Below are positions 1 through 9,633 of a stretch of DNA of 64,000 bases, piece by piece. The notes beneath the pieces were generated by a model. That model was not told where the DNA came from. It ran no database searches and was given only the letters and a program-made list of their open reading frames with translations. Position numbers and translations under genes: made by a program. The first letter of the stretch is position 1, and every line of letters begins with the position of its first letter. Origin of the DNA: Rothia amarae (GTDB lineage Bacteria > Actinomycetota > Actinomycetes > Actinomycetales > Micrococcaceae); contig NZ_CP061538.1 in assembly GCF_014705945.2 (NCBI RefSeq), positions 1,674,001 through 1,738,000 of the forward strand, written 5' to 3'.

Positions 1-475
1 TCTTGAAATTCTTAACGAGGAAGCTACCGAAGGAAAAACTGCTCCCACTGAATCGTTCGCTCAGCTCATTCAATTACCTCAGTTTGACCAGTCATCTGCC
101 GAGACAGCGACCGTTCCTTTGGTAGGTCGAATCGCCGCTGGTGGCCCCATCACCGCCGAGCAGTCCATTGAAGATGTCATGACTCTCCCCCGCCAAATTG
201 TAGGTAATGGAGAACTCTTCATGTTGCGCGTCAAGGGAGATTCAATGGTAGATGCCGCGATCTGCGATGGTGACTGGGTAGTAGTCCGCACCCAAAATAC
301 CGCCAACAATGGCGACATCGTGGCTGCGCTCTTGGACGATGAGGCAACGGTAAAGACGTTTCGCCAGCGAGATGGGCATACCTGGTTGTTGCCACAGAAC
401 ACTCAATATGAGCCCATTCTTGGAGATCAAGCAACAATCATGGGCAAGGTAGTTTCGGTTCTCAGAAGCCTCTAA
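1..475 (+). CDS. lexA: LexA repressor, 3' part
   Basis: SOS-response repressor and self-cleaving serine protease. The reading frame is open from base 2 to the TAA at 473-475, so the N-terminal winged-helix DNA-binding part lies outside the window. What remains is the linker and the peptidase S24 domain. The Ala-Gly cleavage site is visible in IAAGGPI, the catalytic serine in KGDSM and the catalytic lysine in TVKTF. RecA filaments stimulate its autocleavage, and recA lies in this window at 11740-12858 with a LexA-box-like site upstream. The gene converges on the DinG-type helicase and is separated from it by a strong hairpin. Identity is clear; only the 5' end is missing. Confidence 0.95.
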   Translation, partial: LEILNEEATEGKTAPTESFAQLIQLPQFDQSSAETATVPLVGRIAAGGPITAEQSIEDVMTLPRQIVGNGELFMLRVKGDSMVDAAICDGDWVVVRTQNTANNGDIVAALLDDEATVKTFRQRDGHTWLLPQNTQYEPILGDQATIMGKVVSVLRSL

Positions 476-496
476 TATATTTTTCAACCGCACAAT

Positions 497-530
497 GCGG
501 GGCGCGAATTGAGTATTCGCGCCCCGCTTT
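497..530. terminator. Hairpin terminator between lexA and dinG
   Basis: A perfect 13-bp stem, GCGGGGCGCGAAT (497-509) with its complement (515-527), has a 5-nt loop and TTT after it on the + strand. It sits between two convergent genes and could serve both. Confidence 0.8.
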
Positions 531-568
531 GAGGTTAAATCAACGGACTTCCCCGTTCATTCCAGAGA

Positions 569-2632
569 CTATTCTTTATTCACCGATGCTGCTAATCGTT
601 CCAAAGCACCGATGACAATTTCAGTACGTTGCGTCGTCCAAAACGGCGGTAGCGCTCGCACAATATACGAACCGTAGCGTTGGGTTGCTATGCGTGAATC
701 CAGAACAGCGACGACGCCGCGGTCCCCCACCGAACGAATCAATCGTCCGGCCCCCTGAGCCATGCGGATAGCCGCATGATAAGCAGAAACAGCCATAAAA
801 CCGTTTCCGCCATTCTGTGCAACGGCACGGGTGCGTGCGGCAGACAGCGGATCGTCGGGCCGAGGAAACGGAATGCGATCCATCATCACTAGTCGACACG
901 AATCACCGGGTACATCAACGCCTTGCCAGAGACTCATGGTGCCAAAGAGACAGGAATTAACATCCTCTGAAAATTCTTTCACCAAAGCGCGCAGAGAGGA
1001 CTCCCCCTGCACCAAAATATTCAAATCGGTATGTTCGCGCACGTACTCTGCAGCTAATTCGGCTGCACGTTTGGACGAAAATAAACCGAGCGCGCCGCCG
1101 CGGGATGCTTCTACTAACTCCACTACTCGCTGGAGCTGTTCTTCGGAAATACCACGCCCAGGTTTGGGCAAGTCGGAGGCTAGATATAGAACTCCCTGTT
1201 TGGGGTAATCAAAGGGAGACCCCACGTCGATACCTTCCCAGCGCGGTGCGCCCTGGCCTTGCAACCCGAGGGCGCCTGCAGCCGCATCGAATGACTCACC
1301 TACGGTGAGAGTTGCCGAGGTAAGAACCGCAGTTCTACCGTCAAATAATCCTTCGCGTAAGCGCCCCGCTACTGAAAGCGGTGCTACGTTCAAGGTCGCA
1401 GGATCAGAATCATCGGCAGCTATGTATCCCCGTCCTGGTTCCCAGGACCCCTGGCGGGATACCCATACCACCTCGTGTTCATCATTGACGCCCAGCATTC
1501 GTTCGGCAAGTTCTAGCACCTCAGTGACTTTGGCGCGTGCCATCTGTCTGCCAGCGTCCGTATTTTTAGAATCTGACTTGGTGTCAGAAAGGGCCGCGCG
1601 AGCAGAATCTCGTACTGCCTGTAGTGCTGATGCAACTCGCGGCGGTAACCCCTTGGGCAGCAATTCGGCAGGCACACCATCGAGAGCCTGGTCTAATGCC
1701 CGTCCGGCTTGTTCAAGAGGTTCATGGCTAGCCTTGGTATGCTTGCGAAGAGACCTCGCCGCTGAAGAAATCATCAGTGGAGAGAGTGCACCTGTCACCG
1801 CGCCGGTCACCCGATCAGCAAGCTCATGGGCCTCATCAATAATCACGACTTCGTGCTCGGGCAAAACGCCGATACCTTCAAAAGCGTTAATGGCTAGTAA
1901 GGCATGATTGGTAATCACAATGTCGGATTCAGATGCCCGGGCACGAGCTAACTCGCTAAAGCATGACTCCACCAAAGGACACCGCTTACCTAAGCATTCT
2001 GCAGAAGAGACAGAAACCTGCCGCCATGCGCGATCCGATACACCGGGCATCAACTCGTCGCGGTCACCGGTATCTGTAGTGTCCACCCATTTCCGCAAAC
2101 GTAAAATTTCTTCGCCGAGTTTTCCCGTAGAACCCGTGGAAGTATCCATGTCAAAAAGGGTTTCTCCCTCATCTTCGGGATATCCACCTTCTACCTTGTG
2201 CAAGCAGGCATAATTATTACGCCCCTTGAGAATAGCAACTTCTGTTTCGCTTTCCGGTTGCCCCTCCACTGACTCTAAGAGTCGAGGAATATCACGGTTA
2301 ACAATTTGTGATTGCAGCGCGAGCGTTGCAGTTGCCACGATGATGGGTTTATCGCTTGTTTGCGCATAATGAAGCGCAGGCACCAAATATCCTAAGGATT
2401 TACCGGTGCCCGTTCCTGCTTGCACCAGCAAGTGCCGATCCGTCTCTAAAGCCTGCGCAACATGGGCTGCCATAGTACGCTGTCCCGGGCGGTTTTGCCC
2501 GCCGCTGGATGCCACAGCACTATCCAAGAGTTCGAGCACAGGCTGCGCCCCGGGCAGAGTTTCTGGCTCTAACCCGGTGGGCGCGAGCACGTCGCCTTCT
2601 CGCTGGTTTGCCAAGGATTCAGATTCGCTCAT
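569..2632 (-). CDS. dinG: DinG/YoaA-type ATP-dependent DNA helicase (XPD-like, iron-sulfur)
   Basis: Superfamily 2 helicase of 687 aa that probably unwinds DNA 5' to 3' during repair or resolves R-loops. Walker A AGTGTGKS is at 72-79 and the DEAH box at 266-269. Four cysteines (143, 213, 218, 224) lie between them as expected for the 4Fe-4S cluster of this family. Its ATG overlaps the hflX stop codon as ATGA, so translation is probably coupled to hflX. Facing lexA makes an SOS link attractive, but no LexA box was found directly upstream. Whether it is orthologous to DinG or to YoaA cannot be settled from sequence alone. Confidence 0.9.
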   Translation of the reverse strand: MSESESLANQREGDVLAPTGLEPETLPGAQPVLELLDSAVASSGGQNRPGQRTMAAHVAQALETDRHLLVQAGTGTGKSLGYLVPALHYAQTSDKPIIVATATLALQSQIVNRDIPRLLESVEGQPESETEVAILKGRNNYACLHKVEGGYPEDEGETLFDMDTSTGSTGKLGEEILRLRKWVDTTDTGDRDELMPGVSDRAWRQVSVSSAECLGKRCPLVESCFSELARARASESDIVITNHALLAINAFEGIGVLPEHEVVIIDEAHELADRVTGAVTGALSPLMISSAARSLRKHTKASHEPLEQAGRALDQALDGVPAELLPKGLPPRVASALQAVRDSARAALSDTKSDSKNTDAGRQMARAKVTEVLELAERMLGVNDEHEVVWVSRQGSWEPGRGYIAADDSDPATLNVAPLSVAGRLREGLFDGRTAVLTSATLTVGESFDAAAGALGLQGQGAPRWEGIDVGSPFDYPKQGVLYLASDLPKPGRGISEEQLQRVVELVEASRGGALGLFSSKRAAELAAEYVREHTDLNILVQGESSLRALVKEFSEDVNSCLFGTMSLWQGVDVPGDSCRLVMMDRIPFPRPDDPLSAARTRAVAQNGGNGFMAVSAYHAAIRMAQGAGRLIRSVGDRGVVAVLDSRIATQRYGSYIVRALPPFWTTQRTEIVIGALERLAASVNKE

Positions 2633-4242
2633 GCGCGATGAGTCTCCACCGCTCCAGCCTGCTGTGCTGCTTCAATCTCGGGTTGCAGAACCTCTAGAAG
2701 GTCTTCCTCTAGATTGTATTCCTGCAGTTCAGAGGCAACTTCCTCTCGCACGAGAGCACGGACGAACGTACCATCGGAGACGAAAGCAGTCTGAAGAATC
2801 TCAGCGTCCCATTCGTGCAAGCGGGAAACAATCTCACCGTGTGCATAGGGGATCAGCATATTGAGTTCGATAGAGGGACGCGGAATAGTATCTGCAATGA
2901 GCTGCTTAAGCTCTTCTATGCCCTCGCCAGTACGCGCCGAGACTACAACAGTGTTGGATTCTCGCTGGCGTACTCGTTCAATCACAAATGGATCAGCAGC
3001 ATCAGCCTTATTGAGCGCGATGATTTCAGGAATATCCTGGGCATCGACCTCTGCCATAACCTCACGAACAGCTTTAATCTGCCCCTCAGGGTCAGGGTGA
3101 GATGCATCGACCACGTGAACAATGACGTCTGACTCCGCTACCTCTTCCAGAGTAGAGCGGAAAGCTTCCACCAATTGCGTAGGAAGAGAGCGAACGAAAC
3201 CCACGGTATCGGAGAGCGTATAGCCCACTCCATCGGGGGTCTCTGCCTTGCGGACAGTAGGATCCAAAGTGGCAAACAAGGCGTTCTCAACCAGTACCCC
3301 GGCGTCCGTCAGGCGGTTCAAAAGGGAAGATTTACCGGCGTTGGTGTATCCAGCAATAGCAACTGAGGGCACACGGTTACGACGGCGATTAAGACGCTTG
3401 GTTTCACGAGCCGGTTCCATCGCGGCAATCTCACGGCGCAATTTTGCCATGCGAGCACGCAGACGACGGCGGTCCATTTCAATCTTTGTTTCACCGGGGC
3501 CACGGGAGCCGATACCTTCGCCACCTGCTGCACGACCGCCAGCCTGACGGGACAGAGAAGCACCCCAGCCGCGCAAGCGAGGCAGCATGTACTCTAGCTG
3601 AGCCAGCTCAACCTGGGCTTTACCTTCACGAGATTTAGCATGCTGAGCAAAAATATCTAAAATCAGCGCGGTACGGTCAATAACTTTGACCTTCACAATA
3701 TCTTCTAGGGCACGACGCTGAGAGGGGGCAAGTTCTGAGTCAACGATGACTGTATCGGCACCGGTGCTCTGAACGATATCTCGCAACTCCAGTGCTTTGC
3801 CCGAGCCCAGGAATGTGCCCGGATCCGGTTTCATGCGCCGCTGAACGATGCCGTCAAGTACTTCCGAACCGGCAGTTTCAGCGAGTGCGGCAAGCTCACG
3901 CAAGGAATTCTCGGCGTCGGTAACGGTACCTTCGGTCCAAAGCCCTGCCAGGACTACGCGTTCCAGGCGAAGCTGGCGGTACTCGACTTCGGTGACGTCT
4001 TCGAGTTCAGTAGATAGACCAGCTACTCGGCGAAGAGCCCGACGCTCTTCAAGTTCTTCCTGATCGCCATCGAATGAGGAATGTTCTGGCTGGTTGGAGG
4101 ATAGTTCGCGTGCGCGTTCATCGAGCACCGAGCTTTCCTGAAAATTTTGTGTTGAGCGACCCAAAACGCGGTCAACGGTTTCACGCAGCAGTTCGTCACT
4201 GGGAACGTTGGTGGTTTTGGATAACGAATCGTGGTTGCTCAT
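2629..4242 (-). CDS. hflX: Ribosome-associated GTPase HflX
   Basis: HflX binds the 50S subunit and splits or rescues stalled ribosomes, especially under heat stress. The 537-aa protein has the HflX N-terminal domain, a basic helical linker (about 255-290) and a GTPase domain with G1 GYTNAGKS (298-305), G3 DTVG (345-348) and G4 NKAD (411-414). The first 70 residues form an acidic extension not needed for the fold. The start is supported by AAAGGAA upstream of the ATG. It forms a two-gene unit with the downstream helicase (4-nt overlap) and is divergent from the methyltransferase gene. The hflX-helicase-lexA neighbourhood is common in Actinobacteria. Confidence 0.95.
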   Translation of the reverse strand: MSNHDSLSKTTNVPSDELLRETVDRVLGRSTQNFQESSVLDERARELSSNQPEHSSFDGDQEELEERRALRRVAGLSTELEDVTEVEYRQLRLERVVLAGLWTEGTVTDAENSLRELAALAETAGSEVLDGIVQRRMKPDPGTFLGSGKALELRDIVQSTGADTVIVDSELAPSQRRALEDIVKVKVIDRTALILDIFAQHAKSREGKAQVELAQLEYMLPRLRGWGASLSRQAGGRAAGGEGIGSRGPGETKIEMDRRRLRARMAKLRREIAAMEPARETKRLNRRRNRVPSVAIAGYTNAGKSSLLNRLTDAGVLVENALFATLDPTVRKAETPDGVGYTLSDTVGFVRSLPTQLVEAFRSTLEEVAESDVIVHVVDASHPDPEGQIKAVREVMAEVDAQDIPEIIALNKADAADPFVIERVRQRESNTVVVSARTGEGIEELKQLIADTIPRPSIELNMLIPYAHGEIVSRLHEWDAEILQTAFVSDGTFVRALVREEVASELQEYNLEEDLLEVLQPEIEAAQQAGAVETHRA

Positions 4243-4352
4243 AGTTCCTTTCGTCAGGTGTTCTTTCCATTTTAGTCTCTAAGCGGTGGTTTTGGGTCGC
4301 GTGTTTTCTCACAGCGAGGGGACAAAGTTTCAGATGAGAAGATACTTTCCCG

Positions 4353-4358
4353 TAAAGT
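4353..4358 (+). promoter_or_regulatory. -10 element TAAAGT of a possible leaderless promoter
   Basis: TAAAGT ends 7 nt before the ATG at 4366 and no Shine-Dalgarno sequence lies between. Transcription would start at or next to the start codon, which fits leaderless initiation, common in Actinobacteria. No convincing -35 is visible. Confidence 0.4.
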
Positions 4359-4365
4359 ATTTTTT

Positions 4366-4986
4366 ATGTCTGTTGAGCATTATTTTTCTTCTGATCCCCA
4401 GGGAGATTTCACGCCAAAACAGGTGAGTGTGGAGCTTGCCGAAGAGCGTGTTTCTGTGGTGACTGCCTCGGGGATTTTTAGCCCTGCGGGCATTGATAAA
4501 GGTACCGCCATTTTGTTGGCGGAAGCTCCTGAGCCTTCCGGTTCTACCGTCCTCGATATTGGTACCGGCTGGGGTCCTATTTCACTTACCTTGGCAAAGA
4601 AACTCCCTCTGGCGAGAGTCATCGGAGTTGAAGTCAACCAACGATCTGCTGAACTAACGAGAATGAATGCTGAGCGGCTAGGGTTGAGCAATATTGAGGT
4701 ATTCGCGCCTTCAGACGTGCCTGGAGATCTTCAATTTGACACTATTTGGTCGAACCCGCCCATCCGTGTGGGCAAAGATGTGCTCCACGATATTTTACGG
4801 ACGTGGCTCCCCCGCCTTGCGCCCCAGGGGTGTGCTTATCTGGTGGTACAGAAGAACTTGGGGGCAGACTCTCTGCAAAAATGGATTGCTAAGGAGCTAG
4901 ATTCGGTGGACGCAGGCACGTTTGAGGTCTCCCGCTACGCTACTGCCAAAGGATTCCGCATCCTCGAAGTCGTAAGGAGCGCTTAG
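4366..4986 (+). CDS. RsmC/RlmG-type small methyltransferase
   Basis: SAM-dependent methyltransferase of the 'MTS' family, 206 aa, single Rossmann domain. Motif I DIGTGWG is at 64-70 and the N6/N2-type active-site motif NPPIR at 130-134. Family members such as RsmC methylate guanine N2 in 16S rRNA. RsmC itself has an extra N-terminal domain that is absent here, so the exact target is unknown. It is transcribed away from hflX and may be leaderless. It ends 50 bp from the convergent dapF. Confidence 0.8.
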   Translation: MSVEHYFSSDPQGDFTPKQVSVELAEERVSVVTASGIFSPAGIDKGTAILLAEAPEPSGSTVLDIGTGWGPISLTLAKKLPLARVIGVEVNQRSAELTRMNAERLGLSNIEVFAPSDVPGDLQFDTIWSNPPIRVGKDVLHDILRTWLPRLAPQGCAYLVVQKNLGADSLQKWIAKELDSVDAGTFEVSRYATAKGFRILEVVRSA

Positions 4987-4996
4987 AGAGGAACAA

Positions 4997-5029
4997 CGGG
5001 AAAGAGCTATTTTTTGGTGCTCTTCCCCG
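4997..5029. terminator. Hairpin between methyltransferase gene and dapF
   Basis: An 11-nt inverted repeat (4997-5007 with 5019-5029, one A-C mismatch) has TTTTTT in its loop. It lies between convergent genes and is probably a weak bidirectional terminator. Confidence 0.5.
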
Positions 5030-5036
5030 CTGAAAA

Positions 5037-5963
5037 TTAGAGTGTTATTTTGCCGGTCATTTCTGCAGGACCAGCTAGCACCACATGCTCAAGTTCATCA
5101 GGACCGAGCACAAAAGTAATCGCCAATGTGCCGCCTGGGACATGAACCAACCACTCGTCGGGGGCGTCTTCTCCACCCCAGAACCGAGTCGCTGCAGCAG
5201 CAGCACACGCCCCGGTTCCGCAGGAAAGGGTTTCGCCCACTCCACGTTCGTGAACACGCATTCTAATGGCACCAACATTCGCCTGACCGGTTTCCGCTTC
5301 GGTGTCCTCAATTTCTTCGGGAACAACAAACTCGACGTTAGTGCCGTTAGGCGGAATCGGAGATACGGTGGGAGCAACATCCAAGCCGAGGCCCTCAAGT
5401 TTGCCGTCAGAACCCAGCGCAACAACAGTATGAGGATTACCCATGCTGATGGAAACACCGGGACGGTTGGTTTTCAGTCCGCGCGCGCTCACCATGCAGT
5501 CGGCACCAGTATCACGAGCGGCGTCGCCGTCGATAAATCCCCAGGGACCCATGTCGATGGCGTAACCCGAATCAGTTCGACCAACCGACTTGACACCGGC
5601 TCGGGTACCAATCTGGATTCGTTCACCGACTTCCAGGGAAATCAGGTTCTCCGTCCGCAGATACTCAACGAATGCTCGTACCCCGTTTCCACACATCTCA
5701 GAGATTGAACCATCCGAATTGCGATAGTCCATAAACCACTGCTCAGAAGGTGCATCGGCGTCAAAAGTTGTAGCCATCGTGGCGCGAATCAAACCATCGG
5801 CACCGATTCCGAAATGGCGATCGCATACCTGCGCCACCACATCCGCATCTATATTGAGAACGCCCTCAGGATCGGTAACAAAAATAAAATCGTTACCGGT
5901 ACCGTGCCCCTTCGTCAGAGGTACGCTAGTGAGATCTCCCCACTTTTTCTGGTGTGTTCCCAC
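5037..5963 (-). CDS. dapF: Diaminopimelate epimerase
   Basis: Converts LL- to meso-diaminopimelate, the precursor of lysine and of the peptidoglycan cross-link. The 308-aa protein has the two catalytic cysteines in SEMCGNG (Cys91) and LSCGTGA (Cys248), one per half of the pseudo-symmetric fold. The start is GTG, supported by AAAGGACT five nt upstream. The protein begins about 14 residues before the usual start motif, so a slightly later start cannot be excluded. The gene lies just downstream of miaA on the same strand; dapA and dapB are 15 kb away in the same window. Confidence 0.95.
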   Translation of the reverse strand: MGTHQKKWGDLTSVPLTKGHGTGNDFIFVTDPEGVLNIDADVVAQVCDRHFGIGADGLIRATMATTFDADAPSEQWFMDYRNSDGSISEMCGNGVRAFVEYLRTENLISLEVGERIQIGTRAGVKSVGRTDSGYAIDMGPWGFIDGDAARDTGADCMVSARGLKTNRPGVSISMGNPHTVVALGSDGKLEGLGLDVAPTVSPIPPNGTNVEFVVPEEIEDTEAETGQANVGAIRMRVHERGVGETLSCGTGACAAAAATRFWGGEDAPDEWLVHVPGGTLAITFVLGPDELEHVVLAGPAEMTGKITL

Positions 5964-6000
5964 GGATAGTCCTTTCGATAGCGCTGTCTTTTTTAGTATT

Positions 6001-6966
6001 CTACGGGGTTTCGTTCTTTCGCGCGTATGTCTGAGAACGGATGATTTCTAAGGCTTTAGACGTCTTTTGGCTGTCATTCCAGTCCAACCAATTCACTCTA
6101 GGATCTGCATTGAACCATGTAATTTGACGACGGGCGAACTGACGGGTTGCCACTGCCGTGTCTTCGATGGCGTCTTCCACCGTGTATATATCCTCTTGCG
6201 AGCGCTGGCTTTCAAGAACCCGTAAGAATTCGCGATAGCCTATTGCCCTAGAGGCAGTCTTTCCCTCGCGCAGACCCTGGGCTTCTAGCTTTTCGACCTC
6301 GTGAAGCAGCCCTTGCTGCGCCATCATCTCCACTCTGCGGTGAATACGCTGATGAAGCTCAGCCCGGTCACCGTTGAGACCGATTTGCACAGCCGGCTGA
6401 ACGTACTGACGCTGGGGCATAAAGGAAGTGAAAGTCCGACCGGTCACCTCCCACACTTCCAAAGCACGAATGAGGCGGCGATCATCTTTTACCTGCGCCG
6501 CTGATTCCGGGTCAACCTCCTGTAGACGGGCATGAAGTACTCCCCTGCCCTTTTGCTCCAGTTCTTGCTCCAATGCTTTACGGACTGCAGGGTCTGTCTC
6601 GGGAAATTCTAAATGATCCAGCGCAGCCCGCACGTAGAGACCAGAGCCACCCACCAAAATCGGTAGCTTTCCCCGACCTTGAATATCTGCCATCAGTTCT
6701 CTGCACCGCTGTTGAAAAACCGCGACAGAAGCTTCTTCTCGCACGTCCAAAATATCCAGAAAATGATGGGGCACGCCCTTCATCTCCTCGGCAGATATTT
6801 TTGCGGTTCCAATATCCATGCCCCGGTAAAACTGCATGGAATCAGCATTAATACACTCCCCATCCAACTCCCGTGCGATTTCGACCGCCAAATCTGATTT
6901 ACCGCTGGCCGTTGGGCCCACGATTGACACCACGGGAAATTGACTCGAAGAAAATTCGCTGGACAT
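6001..6966 (-). CDS. miaA: tRNA dimethylallyltransferase
   Basis: Adds the dimethylallyl group to A37 of tRNAs reading UNN codons; MiaB then thiomethylates the product. The protein is 321 aa with P-loop GPTASGKS at 17-24. An ATG further upstream in the same frame (7059) would add 31 residues inside miaB and is rejected. The chosen ATG sits in TAATG, sharing one base with the miaB stop, and there is no strong ribosome binding site, so translational coupling is likely. The order miaB-miaA-dapF is classical for Actinobacteria. Confidence 0.95.
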   Translation of the reverse strand: MSSEFSSSQFPVVSIVGPTASGKSDLAVEIARELDGECINADSMQFYRGMDIGTAKISAEEMKGVPHHFLDILDVREEASVAVFQQRCRELMADIQGRGKLPILVGGSGLYVRAALDHLEFPETDPAVRKALEQELEQKGRGVLHARLQEVDPESAAQVKDDRRLIRALEVWEVTGRTFTSFMPQRQYVQPAVQIGLNGDRAELHQRIHRRVEMMAQQGLLHEVEKLEAQGLREGKTASRAIGYREFLRVLESQRSQEDIYTVEDAIEDTAVATRQFARRQITWFNADPRVNWLDWNDSQKTSKALEIIRSQTYARKNETP

Positions 6967-8477
6967 TATTGGCGGAAGGTGGGGAAGCCCAGGTTGACGG
7001 CGCCACCAGAAACCTGGGTGGTTCCGGTTCCACAGGAATCTGCTTGTGAACGATCCCAAGCATCACCAGCACGGGAACGGCGCACCGAATACTGTTCTGC
7101 GGTGGGATCAGAAATCAGGTGGAAGGAGCCTGCCTCAGTGACAGGCACGGTCACAAAGTCACCGGGTCGGGGAATCTCGGCGCCTTCAGGAACCGAAAAA
7201 TGCACCAGACGCATATCTGGGGTGCGGCCTGCCAGACGGTGAGTTTCATCAGCCTTACGCCCCTTCTCGGCTGTAACCATCAGTTCCACCGTCTTACCCA
7301 GCTGCTTCTTATTCTCTTCACCCGCTATGCGATCCTGCAAAGCGGTCAGTCGTTCGTAGCGTTCTTGTACGACGTCCTTGGGAACCTGGTTTTCCATGGT
7401 AGCAGCGGGAGTGCCGGGGCGAATCGAATACTGGAAAGTGAACGCGGAAGAGAAACGGGATTCTTCCACCACGCGCATAGTTTCCTGGAAATCTTCTTCG
7501 GTTTCACCAGGGAACCCAACGATGATATCCGTGGTGATGGCAGCCTCTGGCATCTTGGCGCGTACTCGTTCCAAAATACCCAGGAACTTCTTGGACCGAT
7601 AGGAGCGCTTCATATCTTTAAGCACCTTATCTGAGCCAGATTGAAGGGGCATATGAAGCACAGGCATCACGTTAGGAGTCTCTGCCATAGCGTCAATGAC
7701 GTCATCGGTAAACATCGCCGGGTGGGGGGAGGTAAAACGAACTCGTTCAAGCCCCTCAATATTTCCGCAAGCCCGCAACAACTTAGAGAACGCCTGTCGG
7801 TCCCCGAACTCCACACCATAGGAATTCACGTTCTGACCAAGCAGCGTTACTTCCACCGCGCCGTCGTCCACCAAAGCCTGAACTTCAGCCAAAATATCGC
7901 CGGGGCGACGGTCTTTTTCTTTGCCTCGCAGCGAAGGAACGATACAGAAAGTGCAGGTGTTATTGCAACCTACAGAAATGGAAACCCAGCCCGAATAGAC
8001 GTGATCACGCTTAGTCGGCAAAGTAGAGGGAAAGACTTCCAAAGACTCCAGCAATTCGGCTTGCGCCTCGTGATTATGGCGAGCGCGTTCCAGCAGAGTA
8101 GGTAGCGAGCCAATATTGTGGGTGCCAAACACGACGTCGACCCACGGCGCACGCTTGAGAATAGTGTCCTGGTCTTTCTGCGCTAGACAACCACCCACGG
8201 CAATCTGCATGTCCTCATTTTTACGCTTTGCAGGAGCAAGCATGCCAAGGTTGCCATACAGTTTGTTGTCGGCATTCTCACGTACGGCGCAGGTATTGAA
8301 AACCACCAGATCGGGAGTTTCCCCCTCTTGCACCGGCACATAGCCGCTGGATTCGAGCAACCCACTCATGCGTTCGGAGTCGTGCACGTTCATCTGACAA
8401 CCGAAAGTGCGCACCTCATAGGTACGGATTTTTTCGGCGGATTCAGGATTGGTTGATTCAGAAAGATTCAAAGTCAC
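6966..8477 (-). CDS. miaB: tRNA-2-methylthio-N6-dimethylallyladenosine synthase
   Basis: Radical-SAM methylthiotransferase acting on i6A37 of tRNA after MiaA. The 503-aa protein has the N-terminal cluster cysteines (27, 63, 97), the radical-SAM triad GCNNTCTFC (171, 175, 178) and a C-terminal TRAM domain. The start is GTG with only weak Shine-Dalgarno complementarity. The last 40 or so residues, after the TRAM domain, are a tail I cannot assign. It is divergent from the kinase-fold gene at 8512, with 34 bp between start codons, so the promoters must overlap. Confidence 0.95.
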   Translation of the reverse strand: MTLNLSESTNPESAEKIRTYEVRTFGCQMNVHDSERMSGLLESSGYVPVQEGETPDLVVFNTCAVRENADNKLYGNLGMLAPAKRKNEDMQIAVGGCLAQKDQDTILKRAPWVDVVFGTHNIGSLPTLLERARHNHEAQAELLESLEVFPSTLPTKRDHVYSGWVSISVGCNNTCTFCIVPSLRGKEKDRRPGDILAEVQALVDDGAVEVTLLGQNVNSYGVEFGDRQAFSKLLRACGNIEGLERVRFTSPHPAMFTDDVIDAMAETPNVMPVLHMPLQSGSDKVLKDMKRSYRSKKFLGILERVRAKMPEAAITTDIIVGFPGETEEDFQETMRVVEESRFSSAFTFQYSIRPGTPAATMENQVPKDVVQERYERLTALQDRIAGEENKKQLGKTVELMVTAEKGRKADETHRLAGRTPDMRLVHFSVPEGAEIPRPGDFVTVPVTEAGSFHLISDPTAEQYSVRRSRAGDAWDRSQADSCGTGTTQVSGGAVNLGFPTFRQ

Positions 8478-8499
8478 CGTTCAAGGTTACTAGATAGGC

Positions 8500-8505
8500 G
8501 ATAAT
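8500..8505 (+). promoter_or_regulatory. -10 element GATAAT, leaderless promoter candidate
   Basis: GATAAT ends 7 nt before the ATG at 8512 in a 34-bp divergent gap. There is no room for a ribosome binding site, so a leaderless mRNA is predicted. Confidence 0.5.
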
Positions 8506-8511
8506 GGCTCT

Positions 8512-9633
8512 ATGGTCCACGAGTCACTCACCGATGGTTTTTCCTCACTTTGCGAGAAATCCTGCGCACTCTATGAGCTTCAACCCGGTGATTCGCCGGT
8601 AATGACTCCTAAATTTCGTGCGCTTCTTCAAATGATGGTCACTTTGGGAGCTACGCGCTTGGAGGCAGGTGCATTAGAAAATATAGAGATTCTCTCCGCT
8701 GGAATGCGCTCCGTGGTGGTCAGGGGAGATTTCGAGAGGCAGTCTGCGATTCTCAAATATTTTCGGCGAAAAGACTCTGCTGTTAATTCCGGTGGTTTTG
8801 GGTATTTACGTGAAAAGCACGGCTTGATATGCCTCAATGACACGGTGCCAGGTTCTTTTTCGCGACTACTTTTTGCCGAGGACTCCCAGCGGGTCTTAGG
8901 TATTGAATATGTACCGGGGCGTTCCCTCGCTGACTACTTTCTCGATTCCGCTCAGGCTCAGGCAGCTCTTTCCTCCTGGATTGATTTTTGGACGCCGTTC
9001 GCTCAGCAAAATTCCTCGCAAACAAAAGGTGCCATATTTGATTTTGCCCATCGTCTCGCTCAAGCTGATCCGGCGGCGTCGACCCCCGGTATGATTGCAT
9101 CCCCGCAGATGGCCTTGAAAGGGTTGATTAAGCTCGTCGAGCAGCGGAAAATCCCCGGCAGGGTCGGTGAATCTCTCACACCAATCGAGCTGGATCAGCT
9201 GCAACAGCAGTTAAAAAGCATAGTTTTTCCACCTCGTTCTGAGCTTACGATTCTATCGTCGGGAGATTTCTCACCGCATAACATTCTCATCACAGATTTA
9301 GAGAACCCCTCCGGCTCCAACATGGGTAGTCGGGGAATCGACGCCGAAGGTTCTGCTATCCACCACCGATATCTACCGCTGGCAGAAATGCTCTTAGGGT
9401 TTCCATCTGCCGACGATTCTGGCCGTTACTCGCGTTTTGTGTCGTCCACCTGGTGGCTTGATAGCGCTCGCACGTTGTATGAAAGAGCTTTTGGCTATCC
9501 TGGTTATCAAATGCTCACCGACCCGCTTTTAGGGGCAACCATCCTCACCGTTCAGTGTGTCTTAGCTGAACAGGGGCAAAACATCTCGGTACCGCAAACA
9601 GTAACAGCTCTTACTACGCCGTTCGACCTATAA
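8512..9633 (+). CDS. Aminoglycoside phosphotransferase-like (kinase-fold) protein
   Basis: Protein of 373 aa with hallmarks of the APH/choline-kinase fold. A Brenner-type catalytic loop, GDFSPHNIL, spans 251-259, and a metal-binding DAEG replaces the usual D-[FLW]-E at 277-280. Lys82 (AILKYF) is a candidate ATP-binding lysine. The substrate is unknown; such proteins phosphorylate small molecules as often as antibiotics, so resistance should not be assumed. It is alone on the + strand between miaB and the AlkZ-like gene, and its last 20 bases overlap the convergent AlkZ-like gene. Assignment rests on two motifs only. Confidence 0.6.
   Translation: MVHESLTDGFSSLCEKSCALYELQPGDSPVMTPKFRALLQMMVTLGATRLEAGALENIEILSAGMRSVVVRGDFERQSAILKYFRRKDSAVNSGGFGYLREKHGLICLNDTVPGSFSRLLFAEDSQRVLGIEYVPGRSLADYFLDSAQAQAALSSWIDFWTPFAQQNSSQTKGAIFDFAHRLAQADPAASTPGMIASPQMALKGLIKLVEQRKIPGRVGESLTPIELDQLQQQLKSIVFPPRSELTILSSGDFSPHNILITDLENPSGSNMGSRGIDAEGSAIHHRYLPLAEMLLGFPSADDSGRYSRFVSSTWWLDSARTLYERAFGYPGYQMLTDPLLGATILTVQCVLAEQGQNISVPQTVTALTTPFDL

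Noticed and set aside
1305-1907. 200-codon + strand frame inside the helicase gene
   Set aside because: It is antisense to dinG, Ser/Arg-rich and without start signals.
6967-7059. Longer N-terminus for miaA starting inside miaB
   Set aside because: The TAATG junction and the family N-terminus support the start at 6966.
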